Source of the DNA: a bacterium HR30 | GTDB lineage: Bacteria > Desulfobacterota > Binatia > HRBIN30 | Assembly (NCBI GenBank): GCA_002898795.1 | Contig: BEIG01000004.1 | Location: 1-62,729, forward strand | DNA length: 62,729 nucleotides | Direction: 5' to 3' | Shown here: piece after piece, positions 39,166 to 49,580 of the stretch | Layout: each line of letters begins with the position of its first letter | Numbering within the stretch: position 1 is the stretch's first letter | The notes under the pieces: generated by a model | The model's database searches: none | What the model saw: only the letters and a program-made list of their open reading frames with translations | What the model was told of the DNA's origin: nothing | Made by a program: the position numbers and the translations under genes

Positions 39166-39825
39166 TCACCGGTGACAGATGGAACAGTTCGTGAGCTGTT
39201 CTTTGTGAACGTCGTATTCCGCAACCAAGCGAGGCCCCAACGTCTCCTGCGTACGAGACGAGACTTTGTAAGCCATGTTGAAAACTTCCCCTTTCGGCCG
39301 CACAAACGTCTCTGGGTGGCGGTGGCAGTTGAGGCACCACTCCATTTGGAGCGAATTTTCCTGCCACGTGAGGTTCATCTGGTCAATCCGCCCGTGGCAA
39401 CTCGCACATCCAATACCCTTGGCCACGTGAATGCTGTGGTCGAAGTAAACAAAGTCCGGAAGGTCGTGCACCTTGATCCAAGGAATCGACTGGTCCGTGC
39501 GGAAACTGGCGCGCACCGGCTCGAGGGTCGGGCTATCCGCCCAAATCTGGGAATGGCAATTCATGCAAGTTTTCGTCGGCGGAATGCCAGCAACATGCGA
39601 AACCTCCACCGAGGTGTGACAGTACCGACAATCGATGCCCAGCTCGTTTGCGTGGTGCTTGTGGCTAAACGGTACGGGCTGCTCTATGGCCACGTGGGCA
39701 CCCGTGACGTACCCAGAACGGTTGAGGAGCATGGCCCCGTACCCGAGCACTCCAAGAATAAAGACGGCACCAAAAATCGTCGCGCGCGCTAGCGCGTTTG
39801 CACTGCGATGGAAGATCTGTGACAT
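39166..39825 (-). CDS. actA: Alternative complex III, pentahaem cytochrome c ActA
   Basis: A 219-aa membrane-anchored multihaem cytochrome, first gene of the respiratory operon. One N-terminal helix (about residues 14-34) precedes five haem sites: CRYCH, CMNCH, CASCH, CLNCH and CSICH. The frame is open upstream, but the anchor begins directly after the ATG at 39825. No good ribosome-binding site is visible (AAGGCGG 13 nt upstream is the best). It takes electrons from ActB and passes them to ActE. Confidence 0.93.
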   Translation of the reverse strand: MSQIFHRSANALARATIFGAVFILGVLGYGAMLLNRSGYVTGAHVAIEQPVPFSHKHHANELGIDCRYCHTSVEVSHVAGIPPTKTCMNCHSQIWADSPTLEPVRASFRTDQSIPWIKVHDLPDFVYFDHSIHVAKGIGCASCHGRIDQMNLTWQENSLQMEWCLNCHRHPETFVRPKGEVFNMAYKVSSRTQETLGPRLVAEYDVHKEQLTNCSICHR

Positions 39826-40464
39826 GCGGCGGAGCCGCCTTTTAGTCAGAAGGCAGGTGTTCGCGCAATAAGAGGAGTTTGGAATTCCTCTAAAGCCACG
39901 GAAAGAATCCTTAATAAATCGTGTGGCCCAAACCCGGCGGAACCCCCTTTTGCGCTTTGGCAACTTCAGGCACGAGCTCTTCGCCACTTTTCATGCTGCG
40001 CTTGGCAGAAAGTTCAAAGTGCCGATACGTGCCGAGGGCACGTGCGGTAACAAGGGTGGCGTTCGAGGTTGGTCAGGTCGTTTTTCAGCGTTCTTGGGTG
40101 CGGCGCCTCAGCGTCCGCGGGCGTGACGAACGCGACGCAGGCTTGGGGGAAGGGGTTCTGCGCAACCGGCGATGGATTCGTTGCCACACATCCGAGTGGT
40201 TTCGCGTCCTTCGAGCCACAACAAGTGAGACCGTGACGAAATTTCGCGCCACGCAGAGCGCCTCAAGAAGAGTTGCAATCGGAAGTGATGTCGGCTCGGC
40301 AGAGGAGAGGTTGCAGCAGTGCAGCGGCGCTGGACCCACCAACCAAAGCGAGGCACGCCTCAGCGCGTACCGGTACGCCTCCGAACAACCGCGAGCACAA
40401 ATTCTGCTTTACTTGCTGACAAGCCCGTTCTAAAGGCCAAGCGTGGATTTGGAGCTGGGGCTGC
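39826..40464. other. Divergent intergenic region upstream of actA and the propeller lipoprotein operon
   Basis: About 640 bp without a convincing gene. AGAGGA (39871-39876) and TCCTCT (39886-39891) form an inverted repeat 46 bp upstream of actA, in the right place for an operator or leader hairpin. An AT-rich stretch around 39908-39920 is the best candidate for the actA promoter. One open frame on the plus strand (39921-40433) has no recognisable features and is not called. Confidence 0.5.
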
Positions 40465-42714
40465 ATGGGCGTTGGTATGGGCGGCCGGGTAAAAATGTAC
40501 GCGGGGCTAGCGGGGCAGGTAGGCTATGCCGCAGCGCTCGTGCTATTTCTGGCTTCGGCTGGTTGTTCTAAAGGTGGGGACGGTAGGCCTTCGCCCAACG
40601 TGGGGCGGCTGGCTTTACAAGCATCGTGGGAGCAGCGCGACGGGAGCTTTAGTTCGCGGCTCCCTCCGGCCGCAGTCACGGTCCGCATTGTGGTCACGGA
40701 TGCCGCCGGCACGTCCTGTTGCCTAGCCGTTCGTCCGAACGAGGTTCCCGTCGATCCAAGCACCGGTTCGAGAATTCTCGTGCTCGATGCGCTCGCGGAG
40801 GGAGAGGCCACGGTCCACGTAACAACCTTTGCCACTGCCGAAGCGCCAGCTCCCAGCGGTGGAGGCGACCTCGTGGCTTGTCGCACCGATCCGGTTGGAG
40901 TCGGGCACCCCTGCCGCCAAAACTTACCGGCAGCTCCCACGTACGACAGCGCGCCAGCCGTGGTGCCGGTCATTGCCGGCACGCGAAGCGGATCGGGATC
41001 CATTCAAATGTTGGCGCAGCCCTTTGTGCTGCCGCTGACGCCCCTCCCCGCAGCGGCGGTTATTGCTCCCGTTCCTGTGGAACTGCTCGTCGCCAGCGCA
41101 GTGCACCCAATCGATCGCGCAAGCTTGCAATCCGAGGTGACAATCGACGGGCAAACGACACCTCTTTTGCTCCAGTGGACGGCATGCGACGACGCGTCCG
41201 CGGAACCTTGCACTGCGGATCCGCCGCTCGGCGTCCGCGGCTATAAGGGCACCGGGGTCTGGCACACAAACGTTGCTGGCGCGGCGGGCTTGCGGATTCG
41301 TGGCCAAACTTCCGGCACAAGCCTTCGCAGTGTCGACTTCACCTTCGGATTCGGCGTCACCCCTGGTACACCCACGGTCACTTTCACCCCCACCCCCACA
41401 AATACGCCGACCACGACTCCTACCCCCACACCGACCTCCACACCTACTCGTACTCCAACGGCAACGGCCACTGCCACGCCTTCTTTCACGTCCACTCCTA
41501 CTCCAACGCCGACCCATACCGCCACTCGCACGTACACACCCACGTTCACTCCTACGGAAACGCCCACGCACACCCCCACGGCGACGAGCACGGCCACTCC
41601 GACCGACACGCCGTCGTCCACTCCCACGGCCACACCAACCCCGACATCCACTCACACCCCTACCGCCTCTCCCTCGCCTACCGATACGCCCACATTCACC
41701 CCAACGGAAACGCCCACACCCAGCCCTACCGCGACTTGGACTTCCACGGCCACGCCTACGCCCACGGAAACCCCCACTCCCACGCCAACCCCGACGGCAA
41801 CTCCAACCCTAACTCCGCCGCCACGTACGCTCGCCTACGTGGTGAACTTCAATGACGCATCTTTGGCGGTGATCGACACCGTAACGAACCGCCTGGTGGG
41901 CAGCATTCCCGCCGGCGACTACCCGTCCGCTATAGCCTTGAGCACCGACGCTCGTTGGGCGTACGTGGCAAACCAGTTTGCCAACCAGCTCTCGGTCATC
42001 GATCTCGATACGGGTCGTCGCAGTACTGTCGTTCCCGTGGGGACGCGCCCAGTGGCCGTGCAGGTTTCGCCGGACAACCAGTGGATCGCCGTGGTCAACC
42101 AACTCGGCAGTTCGGTCACGTTGATCGAGCGCGCCGCGCTTCGCACCCTGGCCACGGTTGGCGTGGGTTCGATGCCCACCAGCGTGAGCTTCGATCCGCG
42201 ATCGGAACGAGCTTTTGTGGCCGAGCAGCTTGACGACCGCATTCGAATCATCGCCGTTCCCGACGGGACGACACTGGGGTTCGTACCCGCTGGCTCGCGA
42301 CCTCAGGACGTCGTGGCCTCTCCCGACGGCTTGCGGCTTTATGTTGCCAGCGGTGGGGAGGATTCTTTGAGAGTTGTCGATCTCGATCGAGCGCAGTCGC
42401 TCGCGCGAGTGCCCGTTGGCAGGTCGCCCCAAGCCGTGGCCGTTACGCCCGACGGCACAGTGGCTTACGTGGTCTGTCGCGGTTCGAACGAGGTCGCAGT
42501 GGTGGACACGGCGGCGCTGACGCTCCGAGCGCGGATCCCCGTTGGGTCCGAACCAACAGCGGCAGCCATCCGGCCAGACGGTACGTTCGTTTACGTCACC
42601 AACTCCTTCACGAACAGCATCAGTGTGATCGACGTACCTCGTGACCTTCTAGCAAGCGCCATTTTCGGCGTCGGCGTGACGCCTGTGGACATCGCAATTG
42701 GAGTACGGCGGTGA
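40465..42714 (+). CDS. Lipoprotein with Thr-Pro stalk and YVTN seven-bladed beta-propeller
   Basis: A 749-aa exported lipoprotein (lipobox LASAGC near residues 30-35). Residues 40-300 form a beta-rich region with several Cys pairs. Residues 300-453 are a nearly pure Thr/Pro/Ala/Ser stalk of TPTxTPT repeats. Residues 453-749 are seven YVTN-type blades with the pattern PxxVAxSPDGxxxYVxNxxxxxxSVIDxxT. The arrangement suggests a propeller held away from the outer membrane on a rigid, possibly glycosylated, stalk. Ligand unknown. Three ATGs (40465, 40477, 40495) are possible; 40465 is used. The stop overlaps the GTG of the TPR/barrel gene (GTGA). Confidence 0.85.
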   Translation: MGVGMGGRVKMYAGLAGQVGYAAALVLFLASAGCSKGGDGRPSPNVGRLALQASWEQRDGSFSSRLPPAAVTVRIVVTDAAGTSCCLAVRPNEVPVDPSTGSRILVLDALAEGEATVHVTTFATAEAPAPSGGGDLVACRTDPVGVGHPCRQNLPAAPTYDSAPAVVPVIAGTRSGSGSIQMLAQPFVLPLTPLPAAAVIAPVPVELLVASAVHPIDRASLQSEVTIDGQTTPLLLQWTACDDASAEPCTADPPLGVRGYKGTGVWHTNVAGAAGLRIRGQTSGTSLRSVDFTFGFGVTPGTPTVTFTPTPTNTPTTTPTPTPTSTPTRTPTATATATPSFTSTPTPTPTHTATRTYTPTFTPTETPTHTPTATSTATPTDTPSSTPTATPTPTSTHTPTASPSPTDTPTFTPTETPTPSPTATWTSTATPTPTETPTPTPTPTATPTLTPPPRTLAYVVNFNDASLAVIDTVTNRLVGSIPAGDYPSAIALSTDARWAYVANQFANQLSVIDLDTGRRSTVVPVGTRPVAVQVSPDNQWIAVVNQLGSSVTLIERAALRTLATVGVGSMPTSVSFDPRSERAFVAEQLDDRIRIIAVPDGTTLGFVPAGSRPQDVVASPDGLRLYVASGGEDSLRVVDLDRAQSLARVPVGRSPQAVAVTPDGTVAYVVCRGSNEVAVVDTAALTLRARIPVGSEPTAAAIRPDGTFVYVTNSFTNSISVIDVPRDLLASAIFGVGVTPVDIAIGVRR

Positions 42715-44258
42715 GAAGAGTAACGTGTTGGGTTGTCGTTGCGGTGGCGGTGGTGCTTTCGGCCCTGCCGTCAGAAAGCCGGGCGAGCGAGCGCTCCAAG
42801 CGCTTGTCCGCCAAGGGACTTGTGGAGCTTCACGGGGGTCGCGTAGAGCAGGCCCTGCAATTGTTCGACGAGGCGGTGCAGGCGGACCCCACGGATGCGT
42901 TGGCCTGGTACTACCGGGCGGTCACCCGCAATCGTGCCGGCAATCGTGACGGAGCTATTGCCGATTTGCGTAAAGCCTTGGAGCTCAACCCCAAGCTGTT
43001 CGATGCCGCGTTAGACCTGGGGGTCGCCTTGGTGGAAAAAGGCGACTTCCAGGATGCCCTTACGCCTCTGCAGCACGCACGCAACTCCTCGGAACTGGAA
43101 GCACAAGCCCTCCTCTACCTCGGAATCGCGCTCTTTCGCCTCGATCGAGGGCCAGAAGCACGATCGTACTTTTGGGCGGCGATGGAAAAGGACCCGCAGT
43201 TGGAAGCGGTTGCCCGGTACCACCTTGGCATCTTGGATTATCGACAAGGACGCTGGCGAAGTGCCCGGCGGGAATTTTTACAAGTCAAAGAGCTCAAACC
43301 CGGTAGCCCCGTTGCCGAGCAAGCTGAGCAGTTCCTCACCCGCCTCCGACAGATCGAACGTGAGCGCTGGTCGGCATTCGGAAGCCTCGGACTACAGTAC
43401 GACAGTAACGTCATCCTCGCTCCCTCGAGCGATTTCGGAGCGAGTTTCGCGAAAAGCGACGTGGGTGTCACACAGCAAGCCGACGGCCGCGCCACCTTTC
43501 AGCTCGGGGGTTCGTATCAAATCGCGCGCACGCGCAGTGCCCAACTTGCAGCGGGATACGAGTTTTATCAGAGCGTCCACGTCGAACTCCGACAATTCGA
43601 TCTCCAAGATCATCGCGGACAGGTTTTGTTTTCCGACCGTCGCGGTTGGGGCGAGTGGGGCGGAATCGGACGGTACGACTATTACTTGCTCGACACGGAC
43701 GACTTTTTACGGGAAGGGAGCCTTCTGCCGTTTGTGCGAATCCACGAGGGCGACCTCGGCTGGACGGAACTTTCCTTCCAACTACGCCGGCGCGATTTCC
43801 TCAAACCCGAGTTCCATATCCGCGACTCCACCAACTACGTTCCGGGGGTGGCCCAAGCGTTTTTCCTCAGAGGAGACCGACGGCGCTATCTCACCCTCTC
43901 GTACTTTTTCGAGGTTGAGGACACGAAGCCCGGCCGGGCTTCGCGCGCCTTTGCCTACACCGCGAATCAAGTTGGAGGTGGCCTCACGTGGGCCCTACCC
44001 TGGTCGGTAGAAGCCCAGTTCGACTACGCATTTCGCCATAAGGTCTACGAACCTGAGCCGAGTCAAAATCGCAAGGACCAGGAGCATCGCATCATTTTGC
44101 TTGCTCGTCGCCCGCTGACGGAGCATATTCTTCTCGCGGCCGGTTATTTTGGCCAGTTGAACTTCAGCAATTCCACCCAGCTTATTGGTTTGCGGCAAGA
44201 AAAGCTTTTCGAGTACGAGCGACACATCGGATCGATTACGATCGAGGCGAGGTATTGA
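42711..44258 (+). CDS. TPR protein with C-terminal outer-membrane beta-barrel-like domain
   Basis: A 515-aa exported protein: signal peptide ([19 protein letters not shown]), four to five TPR repeats (about residues 30-215, for example [20 protein letters not shown]), then about 300 residues of alternating amphipathic strands rich in Tyr/Phe/Arg and ending in an aromatic-type ITIEARY terminus, as in outer-membrane barrels. TPR-plus-barrel proteins act in export or modification of surface lipoproteins and exopolysaccharides; the role here is inferred. The GTG start overlaps the upstream stop, and the FecR gene begins 1 bp after its stop, so the three form an operon. Confidence 0.8.
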   Translation: MRRVTCWVVVAVAVVLSALPSESRASERSKRLSAKGLVELHGGRVEQALQLFDEAVQADPTDALAWYYRAVTRNRAGNRDGAIADLRKALELNPKLFDAALDLGVALVEKGDFQDALTPLQHARNSSELEAQALLYLGIALFRLDRGPEARSYFWAAMEKDPQLEAVARYHLGILDYRQGRWRSARREFLQVKELKPGSPVAEQAEQFLTRLRQIERERWSAFGSLGLQYDSNVILAPSSDFGASFAKSDVGVTQQADGRATFQLGGSYQIARTRSAQLAAGYEFYQSVHVELRQFDLQDHRGQVLFSDRRGWGEWGGIGRYDYYLLDTDDFLREGSLLPFVRIHEGDLGWTELSFQLRRRDFLKPEFHIRDSTNYVPGVAQAFFLRGDRRRYLTLSYFFEVEDTKPGRASRAFAYTANQVGGGLTWALPWSVEAQFDYAFRHKVYEPEPSQNRKDQEHRIILLARRPLTEHILLAAGYFGQLNFSNSTQLIGLRQEKLFEYERHIGSITIEARY

Positions 44259-44259
44259 C

Positions 44260-45126
44260 ATGTACCGACAACGGCTGATTGGAGCAGCGTTCATTGTGGC
44301 ATGGTTTTTCTGCCGGGCCACCTGGGCAAGCGTGATCGAAGTGGGCACCGTTGCCGCTCTTCAAGGCGAGGTGCGGATCGAGCGCGACGGCCAAATCCTT
44401 GCGCCTGAGATCGGGAGCCCGATCGCGCAAGGGGATGTTTTAGTCACCGGCGCTGACGGCAAATTGCGTGTGGTGTTCCAGGACGATAGCGTGCTGAGTT
44501 TAGCCGAGAACTCGCGGGTGGCGGTGGACGAGAACGTATTTGACGCCAACGCTGGTCAAGCACGGTCGCTCTTTGGCTTGCTGCGGGGGAAGGTGAACGC
44601 CGCCGTTAGCGAATACTACCGCCGGCGAGGCAACGCATACGAGATTCGCACGGAAACTGCCGTGGCGGGCGTGCGCGGAACCGAATTTACCGTGCGCTTT
44701 GATCCGGCGGCGCAACTGACCGAAGTGATTGGAATCGAAGGGACGGTGCAAGTCCACAGCTTGCGCGACCCTCAAGCACCTGCGGTGCTCGTGACCGCGC
44801 GGGAGGTGACACTGGTGGAAGAAAGCGGTCCGCCCTCGCGGCCGCGCCGCCTCGACGAGCCTTTGCTGCGGGAACGGATCGAGGGTTTCGATTTCATTAG
44901 TCGCGGCCGGCCGGAGGGTATGGTGCAAACCGCGGCACTCGCCTCCGGAGCAGCAGTGGCGCGCCTTAGCGGAGAGCATTTGGTCACGGCTGGAGTACCC
45001 CCAGGCACCGAGCCTTCCAAAGTCGCGAATGTGGGCACGGAAGGCGATGCCACAGGCAAGCTTGGTCAGCCGCCAGCGGCCATTCGCTTGACCGGCCAAC
45101 TGGGCTTGAACCTCGGGCAAGACTAA
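44260..45126 (+). CDS. FecR domain protein
   Basis: A 288-aa exported protein with a signal peptide (FIVAWFFCRATWAS) and a FecR domain at about residues 25-175. It contains GEVRIERDGQILAP...GDVLVTGADGKLRVVFQDDSVLSLAENSRV and RTETAVAGVRGTEFTV, typical of the periplasmic FecR fold outside sigma-regulator systems. No transmembrane or sigma-binding N-terminus is present, so it is not a classical anti-sigma FecR. The C-terminal 100 residues have no known domain. Start at 44260 follows GAGGCGAGG. It is the third gene of the operon with the propeller lipoprotein and the TPR/barrel protein. Confidence 0.85.
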   Translation: MYRQRLIGAAFIVAWFFCRATWASVIEVGTVAALQGEVRIERDGQILAPEIGSPIAQGDVLVTGADGKLRVVFQDDSVLSLAENSRVAVDENVFDANAGQARSLFGLLRGKVNAAVSEYYRRRGNAYEIRTETAVAGVRGTEFTVRFDPAAQLTEVIGIEGTVQVHSLRDPQAPAVLVTAREVTLVEESGPPSRPRRLDEPLLRERIEGFDFISRGRPEGMVQTAALASGAAVARLSGEHLVTAGVPPGTEPSKVANVGTEGDATGKLGQPPAAIRLTGQLGLNLGQD

Positions 45127-45393
45127 ACCGAACGGGGACGGCCCCGGAATAACGACGGGCGTCGTCGCCGCGTCCATGGCGACCGCGTCCATATGGTGGC
45201 GATGGGAACAACTGGCGCACACACCGTGGCTATGGGAACAATGGGCGCACACGTACAAACAATGGGCGCACACATAGGTGCGCCCCTACGATGGGTGGGG
45301 GCATGGGTAACACGATGGCAACGCCCGCGGTGGTGGGAACAATGGGCGCACACGTAGGTGCGCCCGTACGGGTGCGCCCGTACAATGGCGTGG
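45127..45393 (-). repeat. Hairpin repeat cluster between convergent genes
   Basis: No gene seen. GGGCGCAC (45264-45271) and GTGCGCCC (45278-45285) followed by CTAC form one complete hairpin; a second lies at 45344-45365. Two left arms without right arms lie at about 45212 and 45243. Each copy is preceded by GGGAACAA-like sequence. Orientation is reverse to the copies at 13-21 kb. Position between convergent stops would suit a terminator function. Confidence 0.85.
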
Positions 45394-46671
45394 TTACCGC
45401 GAGCCAGGCAAAGTGGGCAACGGCTGGCCGCGCATATCCCCGAGCAGAGCCACAGCCATCGCGTTCGGGTCGAACAGTCGCTCCGCCAAGGCGATAATTT
45501 CGTCGTTCGTTGTCGCCTCGATGCTGGCGACAAGCTCGCTGGGCGGCACGTTGCGCCCGAAGAAAATCTCGTTCTTTGCGATGCGGGTCATCCGGTTGTC
45601 GCTCGTTTCCATTCCCAACAACAAGTTACCCTTCAATTGGTTTTTCACCCGCCGCAATTCTTCTGGTTTCAGGCCCTCGTGCTTCAGCCGTTCGAGCTCG
45701 GCGAGAATGATATCCACGACTTCTCGGACCCACTCTGGGCTCGTGCCTACGTAAATGCCGAGGTAGCCGGCGTCGCTATACGAAGAGAGGAACGAATAAA
45801 CCGAGTAGGCGCGCCCTCGGCGTTCGCGAATTTCCTGGAACAACCGGGAGCTCATGCCACCGCCAAGGGCAGTGTTCAGCAAGTAGCCCGCGTAGCGCTC
45901 CTGGGCCGTTTGCGAGATCCCCGGAGTTCCCAAACAAAGATGCACCTGCTCCAACGGTTTTTCGACATAGTGAACCCCGCAAGTCGGGCGGGGCGGTGCC
46001 CCATCGAGGTTCACGGAATGCCCTCCCAAATGGCCGAAGTCACGCTCCACCCAATCCAAAATTTCTTCGTGGGAAACGTCACCTGCGGCAGCGACGATCA
46101 TCCCATCGGGTCGATATCGTGCTTCGACAAATGCCTGAAAATCCTCCTGCCGGAAGCGGCTAACGGTCTCCACCGTTCCACAAACAGGGAAGCTCAACGG
46201 ATGCCCGGGCCAGTAACGGAGGGCAAATAAGTCGTGTACGTAGTCATCCGGCGTGTCTTCCACTTGCAAGATTTCTTGCAGCACGACCGAGCGTTCCCGT
46301 TCGATCTCCTCCGGTGCGAACACCGAGTGCAGGAAAATATCGCTCAACAGGTCTTGCGCCAGCGGTAGGTGTTCCCGCAGCACCTTGGCGTAGTAACAGG
46401 TGTGCTCCTTGCCGGTAAACGCATTCAAAACCGCCCCGACAGAGTCGGCTTCCTCGGCAATCTGTGCTGCGGAGCGCCGCTCGGTCCCCTTGAAAAACAG
46501 GTGTTCCAAAAAGTGGGAGATCCCTGCCTGATCGGGCCGTTCGTGGCGCGACCCGTTTTCTACCCACAAACCAATGGTGACCGAAGGAACACCGGGGATC
46601 GATTCCGTGACAACCCGAATTCCATTGTCCAGTCGCGAGCGACGCACCATCGGTTCATGTTCCCGACCCAT
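45394..46671 (-). CDS. M16 family zinc metalloprotease (PqqL/YmxG-like)
   Basis: A 425-aa insulinase-type peptidase. The inverted zinc motif HFLEH is at residues 53-57 (His-53, Glu-56, His-57) and the third ligand is probably Glu-133 in ERSVVLQE. GGGMSSRLFQEIRERRGRAYSV in the second half is the characteristic R/Y motif. It belongs to the single-chain M16B type often encoded next to pnp (B. subtilis YmxG/MlpA-like). There is no signal peptide. The frame is open upstream across pnp sequence, but the ATG at 46671 preceded by GGGGGA is the real start, 17 bp after pnp. Confidence 0.92.
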   Translation of the reverse strand: MGREHEPMVRRSRLDNGIRVVTESIPGVPSVTIGLWVENGSRHERPDQAGISHFLEHLFFKGTERRSAAQIAEEADSVGAVLNAFTGKEHTCYYAKVLREHLPLAQDLLSDIFLHSVFAPEEIERERSVVLQEILQVEDTPDDYVHDLFALRYWPGHPLSFPVCGTVETVSRFRQEDFQAFVEARYRPDGMIVAAAGDVSHEEILDWVERDFGHLGGHSVNLDGAPPRPTCGVHYVEKPLEQVHLCLGTPGISQTAQERYAGYLLNTALGGGMSSRLFQEIRERRGRAYSVYSFLSSYSDAGYLGIYVGTSPEWVREVVDIILAELERLKHEGLKPEELRRVKNQLKGNLLLGMETSDNRMTRIAKNEIFFGRNVPPSELVASIEATTNDEIIALAERLFDPNAMAVALLGDMRGQPLPTLPGSR

Positions 46672-46688
46672 GGCTTTTCCCCCGATGG

Positions 46689-48833
46689 TCAGGAAGCCTC
46701 GCCCGAGCCCGAACGACCCTTCGCGCTCGGTCTGTCGGCCTTCGCTTCTTCTTCCCCTGCCTTCATGGCCTCGCGGCGGCTCAAGCGAATTTTGCCCGAC
46801 TTGTCGATCTCCAACACTTTCACCAGGATCTCCTCGCCCTCCTTGAGCACGTCGGAAACTTTGGCGACGCGCCCCGGGCCAATTTGGGAGATGTGCAACA
46901 AGCCGTCCACCCCGGGCAAAATTTCCACAAATGCGCCGAAGTCGACGATGCGCCGTACGATGCCTTTGTACACTCGCCCCACTTCGGGTTCGGCCGTGAT
47001 GCCTTGGATAATTTCGATCGCACGGTTCATTGCCTTGAGGTCGCTCGAGGCAATGATCACCGTGCCATCGTCCTCCACATCGATTTTCACGCCGGTTTCT
47101 TCGATGATGCCGCGGATGACCTTTCCACCCGGACCGATCACCTCGCGGATTTTCTCCGGCTTGATTTTCAGGGTGACGATACGCGGCGCATGCTGCGACA
47201 CTTCGGGTCGCGGTGCGGAAATGGCTTCCTTCATTTGTTCGAGAATTTTCAACCGACCACGCTGCGCCTGATACAATGCCGCCTGCATGATCTCCCGCGT
47301 GACTCGACCGACTTTGATGTCCATCTGCAAGGCCGTAATGCCGCGGGCGGTGCCCGCCACTTTGAAGTCCATATCCCCTAGATGATCCTCGTCGCCAAGG
47401 ATGTCCGACAAGATGCGAACTTCCCCGCCTTCGACGATCAGCCCCATGGCGATGCCAGCGACCGGAGCGGAAATGGGCACTCCCGCGTCCATCAACGCTA
47501 GCGTGGCCCCACAAACCGTGGCCATGGACGAGGAACCGTTCGACTCCAAAATCTCCGACACCACGCGAATCGTGTACGGGAAACTTTCTTCTGGCGGCAA
47601 AACCGCTTGAATTGCCCGCTCGGCCAATGCCCCATGACCAATCTCTCGTCGTCCGGGGCTACGCAAGAAGCGAACCTCTCCCACGCTAAACGGAGGGAAA
47701 TTGTAGTGCAGCATGAACTTCTTGAACTGCTCTCCGATGAGAGCATCGATCTTCTGCTCGTCGGAAGAGGTGCCCAGGGTCGTCGTCACCAGAGCCTGCG
47801 TCTCCCCACGGGTAAACAGTGCTGAGCCGTGAGCCCGCGGCAACAAGCCTACCTCACAAGTGATCGGGCGAATGTCTTCGAGCCCACGCCCGTCGACGCG
47901 GCGGCCTTCTTGCACGATGGCGGCGCGCATCACACGCGACTTCACTTCCTCGCTGAACGCCTTCAGTTCCGCAACGCGGTCAGGAAAACGCGCCGCCAGG
48001 ATTGCGATGCTCTCTTCCTCTGCCTGGCGAACGGCTTGTGCCCGCTCTTGCTTCGTGGGCACTTGAAAGGCCGCTTTCATGCGCGGCGTGGCTTCCTGTT
48101 CGAACAAGGCAAACAGCTCTCGGTCTACTTGTGGTGGCGCCACCGGCCGTTTTGGCTTGCCTACTGCACGCTGCAATTCGTCCTGCAGGTCGAGCAAGCC
48201 TTGAATTTCCCGTTGAGCCAAAAACAAGGCCTCGAGGATGACGTCCTCGGGTAACTCCTTTGCGCCGCCCTCCACCATCACGATGCCTTCTCGGCTGGCG
48301 GCCACGATCAAATTCAACTCGCTCCGGTCGAGTTCGCTCACGGTTGGATTGACCACGAACGCGCCGTCGATGCGGCCTAAGCGCACGCAGCCAATGGGCC
48401 CGAGGAAAGGTACGTCCGAAACTTGCAAAGCAGCCGAAGCTGCAGTGACGGCAAGCACATCCGGGTCGTTCTCCTTGTCGTGGGACAGCACGGTAGCGAT
48501 CACCTGCGTCTCGGAGCGAAACCCGTCCGGAAAAAGCGGGCGAATCGGTCGGTCGATCAGGCGCGAGGTTAGTGTTTCCTTTTCCGTCGGCCTCCCTTCC
48601 CGTTTGAAAAAGCCACCGGGAATCTTCCCGGCCGCGAACGTCCGTTCTTGGTAGTCACAGGTCAGCGGGAAGAAGTCCACCCCTTCACGGGTCTTCTTCT
48701 CGGCAACCACGGTGACGAGCACCATCGACTCGCCATAGCCAATGACCACTGCGCCGTCGGCCTGCTTGGCCATTCGCCCACTTTCCATCCACAGCGGGCG
48801 GCCGTGGTACACGGTTTCTACTTTCTTGTACAT
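46689..48833 (-). CDS. pnp: Polyribonucleotide nucleotidyltransferase
   Basis: PNPase (714 aa), the 3'-5' phosphorolytic exoribonuclease of the degradosome. Two RNase PH cores lie around an all-alpha domain, with GKIPGGFFKREGRP and RPLFPDGFRSETQV in the first and RGETQALVTTTLG and SDILGDEDHLGDMDFKVAG in the second. A KH domain (VIGPGGKVIRGI) and an S1 domain (YKGIVRRIVDFGAFVEILPG) follow. A TTG lies 9 nt upstream in frame, but GGGAGG at a 9-nt spacing supports the ATG at 48833. It lies between rpsO and the M16 gene, the order found in many bacteria. Confidence 0.97.
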   Translation of the reverse strand: MYKKVETVYHGRPLWMESGRMAKQADGAVVIGYGESMVLVTVVAEKKTREGVDFFPLTCDYQERTFAAGKIPGGFFKREGRPTEKETLTSRLIDRPIRPLFPDGFRSETQVIATVLSHDKENDPDVLAVTAASAALQVSDVPFLGPIGCVRLGRIDGAFVVNPTVSELDRSELNLIVAASREGIVMVEGGAKELPEDVILEALFLAQREIQGLLDLQDELQRAVGKPKRPVAPPQVDRELFALFEQEATPRMKAAFQVPTKQERAQAVRQAEEESIAILAARFPDRVAELKAFSEEVKSRVMRAAIVQEGRRVDGRGLEDIRPITCEVGLLPRAHGSALFTRGETQALVTTTLGTSSDEQKIDALIGEQFKKFMLHYNFPPFSVGEVRFLRSPGRREIGHGALAERAIQAVLPPEESFPYTIRVVSEILESNGSSSMATVCGATLALMDAGVPISAPVAGIAMGLIVEGGEVRILSDILGDEDHLGDMDFKVAGTARGITALQMDIKVGRVTREIMQAALYQAQRGRLKILEQMKEAISAPRPEVSQHAPRIVTLKIKPEKIREVIGPGGKVIRGIIEETGVKIDVEDDGTVIIASSDLKAMNRAIEIIQGITAEPEVGRVYKGIVRRIVDFGAFVEILPGVDGLLHISQIGPGRVAKVSDVLKEGEEILVKVLEIDKSGKIRLSRREAMKAGEEEAKADRPSAKGRSGSGEAS

Positions 48834-48921
48834 GATGCTCAACCTCCCGGGCCTCGTTGCCCCATTTGCGGGAGGGAAAGACGCGCGGCTTGCGCCCTTG
48901 GCAGGCGCACGCCGCCGTTGG

Positions 48922-49191
48922 TCACTTTCGGAGTCCCAGCCGCTCGATCAAGCTCTTGTATCGATCGAAATCCTCACGCTTCAAATACTCGAGCAACCGC
49001 CGCCGCTGACCTACGAGCATCAGCAAACCGCGTCGCGAGTGATGATCCTTCTTGTGGATTTGCAAGTGTTGCGTGAGAGACTCGATGCGAGACGTGAGCA
49101 AAGCCACCTGGACTTCGGGCGACCCCGTGTCCTTCGGGTGGCGCTGGTACGATCCGATCAGCTCCTTCACCTTTTCGGGAGCCAGTCCCAT
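48922..49191 (-). CDS. rpsO: 30S ribosomal protein S15
   Basis: S15 (89 aa), binds 16S rRNA central domain early in 30S assembly. [16 protein letters not shown] and [25 protein letters not shown] are the family signatures, and length is standard. GGAGG lies 4 nt before the ATG at 49191; 13 further in-frame codons upstream are not used. rpsO-pnp spacing is 88 bp. Confidence 0.97.
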   Translation of the reverse strand: MGLAPEKVKELIGSYQRHPKDTGSPEVQVALLTSRIESLTQHLQIHKKDHHSRRGLLMLVGQRRRLLEYLKREDFDRYKSLIERLGLRK

Positions 49192-49580
49192 CTTTCCTCC
49201 AACTTTAAATTCAGCCGCCGTGGTTAACACCGTGAACTATACGCCGCAAGGATTACGGGGTACACGCATCCTGTCCGCTTGACGCCGGCTTCCGCCTGAG
49301 TCCCGTTCCCAAGGCAGTCCTTCCCCTGCAGATTTGTTCGTCTCCGCCCCCGCGCGCCTGCGGCGTTAGGCGTCTTTCCCTTGTATCGGCCGCACTGCGA
49401 AACAATAGCCCAAAGGGGCGAGACCCAACTTCCGATGCCCAGCAACGTGCCGTTGTGCCCGCTTATCCTGGGGCAATCGCACTGGGCACAGTTCCGATCG
49501 AGGCGCTCCGCTCGATGTCGGCCAGCGTTGCCACCTTCCGATTGCTACCGGGTCGAGCTAACCGTGTTGCCTGGCTTGGC
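49192..49580. other. Divergent intergenic region between rpsO and glycosyltransferase genes
   Basis: About 390 bp with no gene I can support. It should carry the rpsO-pnp promoter on the minus strand and the promoter of the glycosyltransferase on the plus strand; no clear -35/-10 pair was recognised. Confidence 0.4.

Noticed and set aside
39921..40433. A 170-codon open frame in the gap upstream of actA.
   Set aside because: No domain, signal peptide, plausible ribosome-binding site or codon pattern; Arg/Ser-rich composition expected by chance in GC-rich DNA.
44260..45126. FecR protein as part of an ECF sigma/anti-sigma iron-uptake system.
   Set aside because: No sigma factor or TonB-dependent receptor nearby, and the protein has a signal peptide rather than the N-terminal anti-sigma segment.
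46672..47514. N-terminal extension of the M16 protease across pnp.
   Set aside because: The extension is an out-of-frame reading of pnp on the same strand; the protease starts at 46671.
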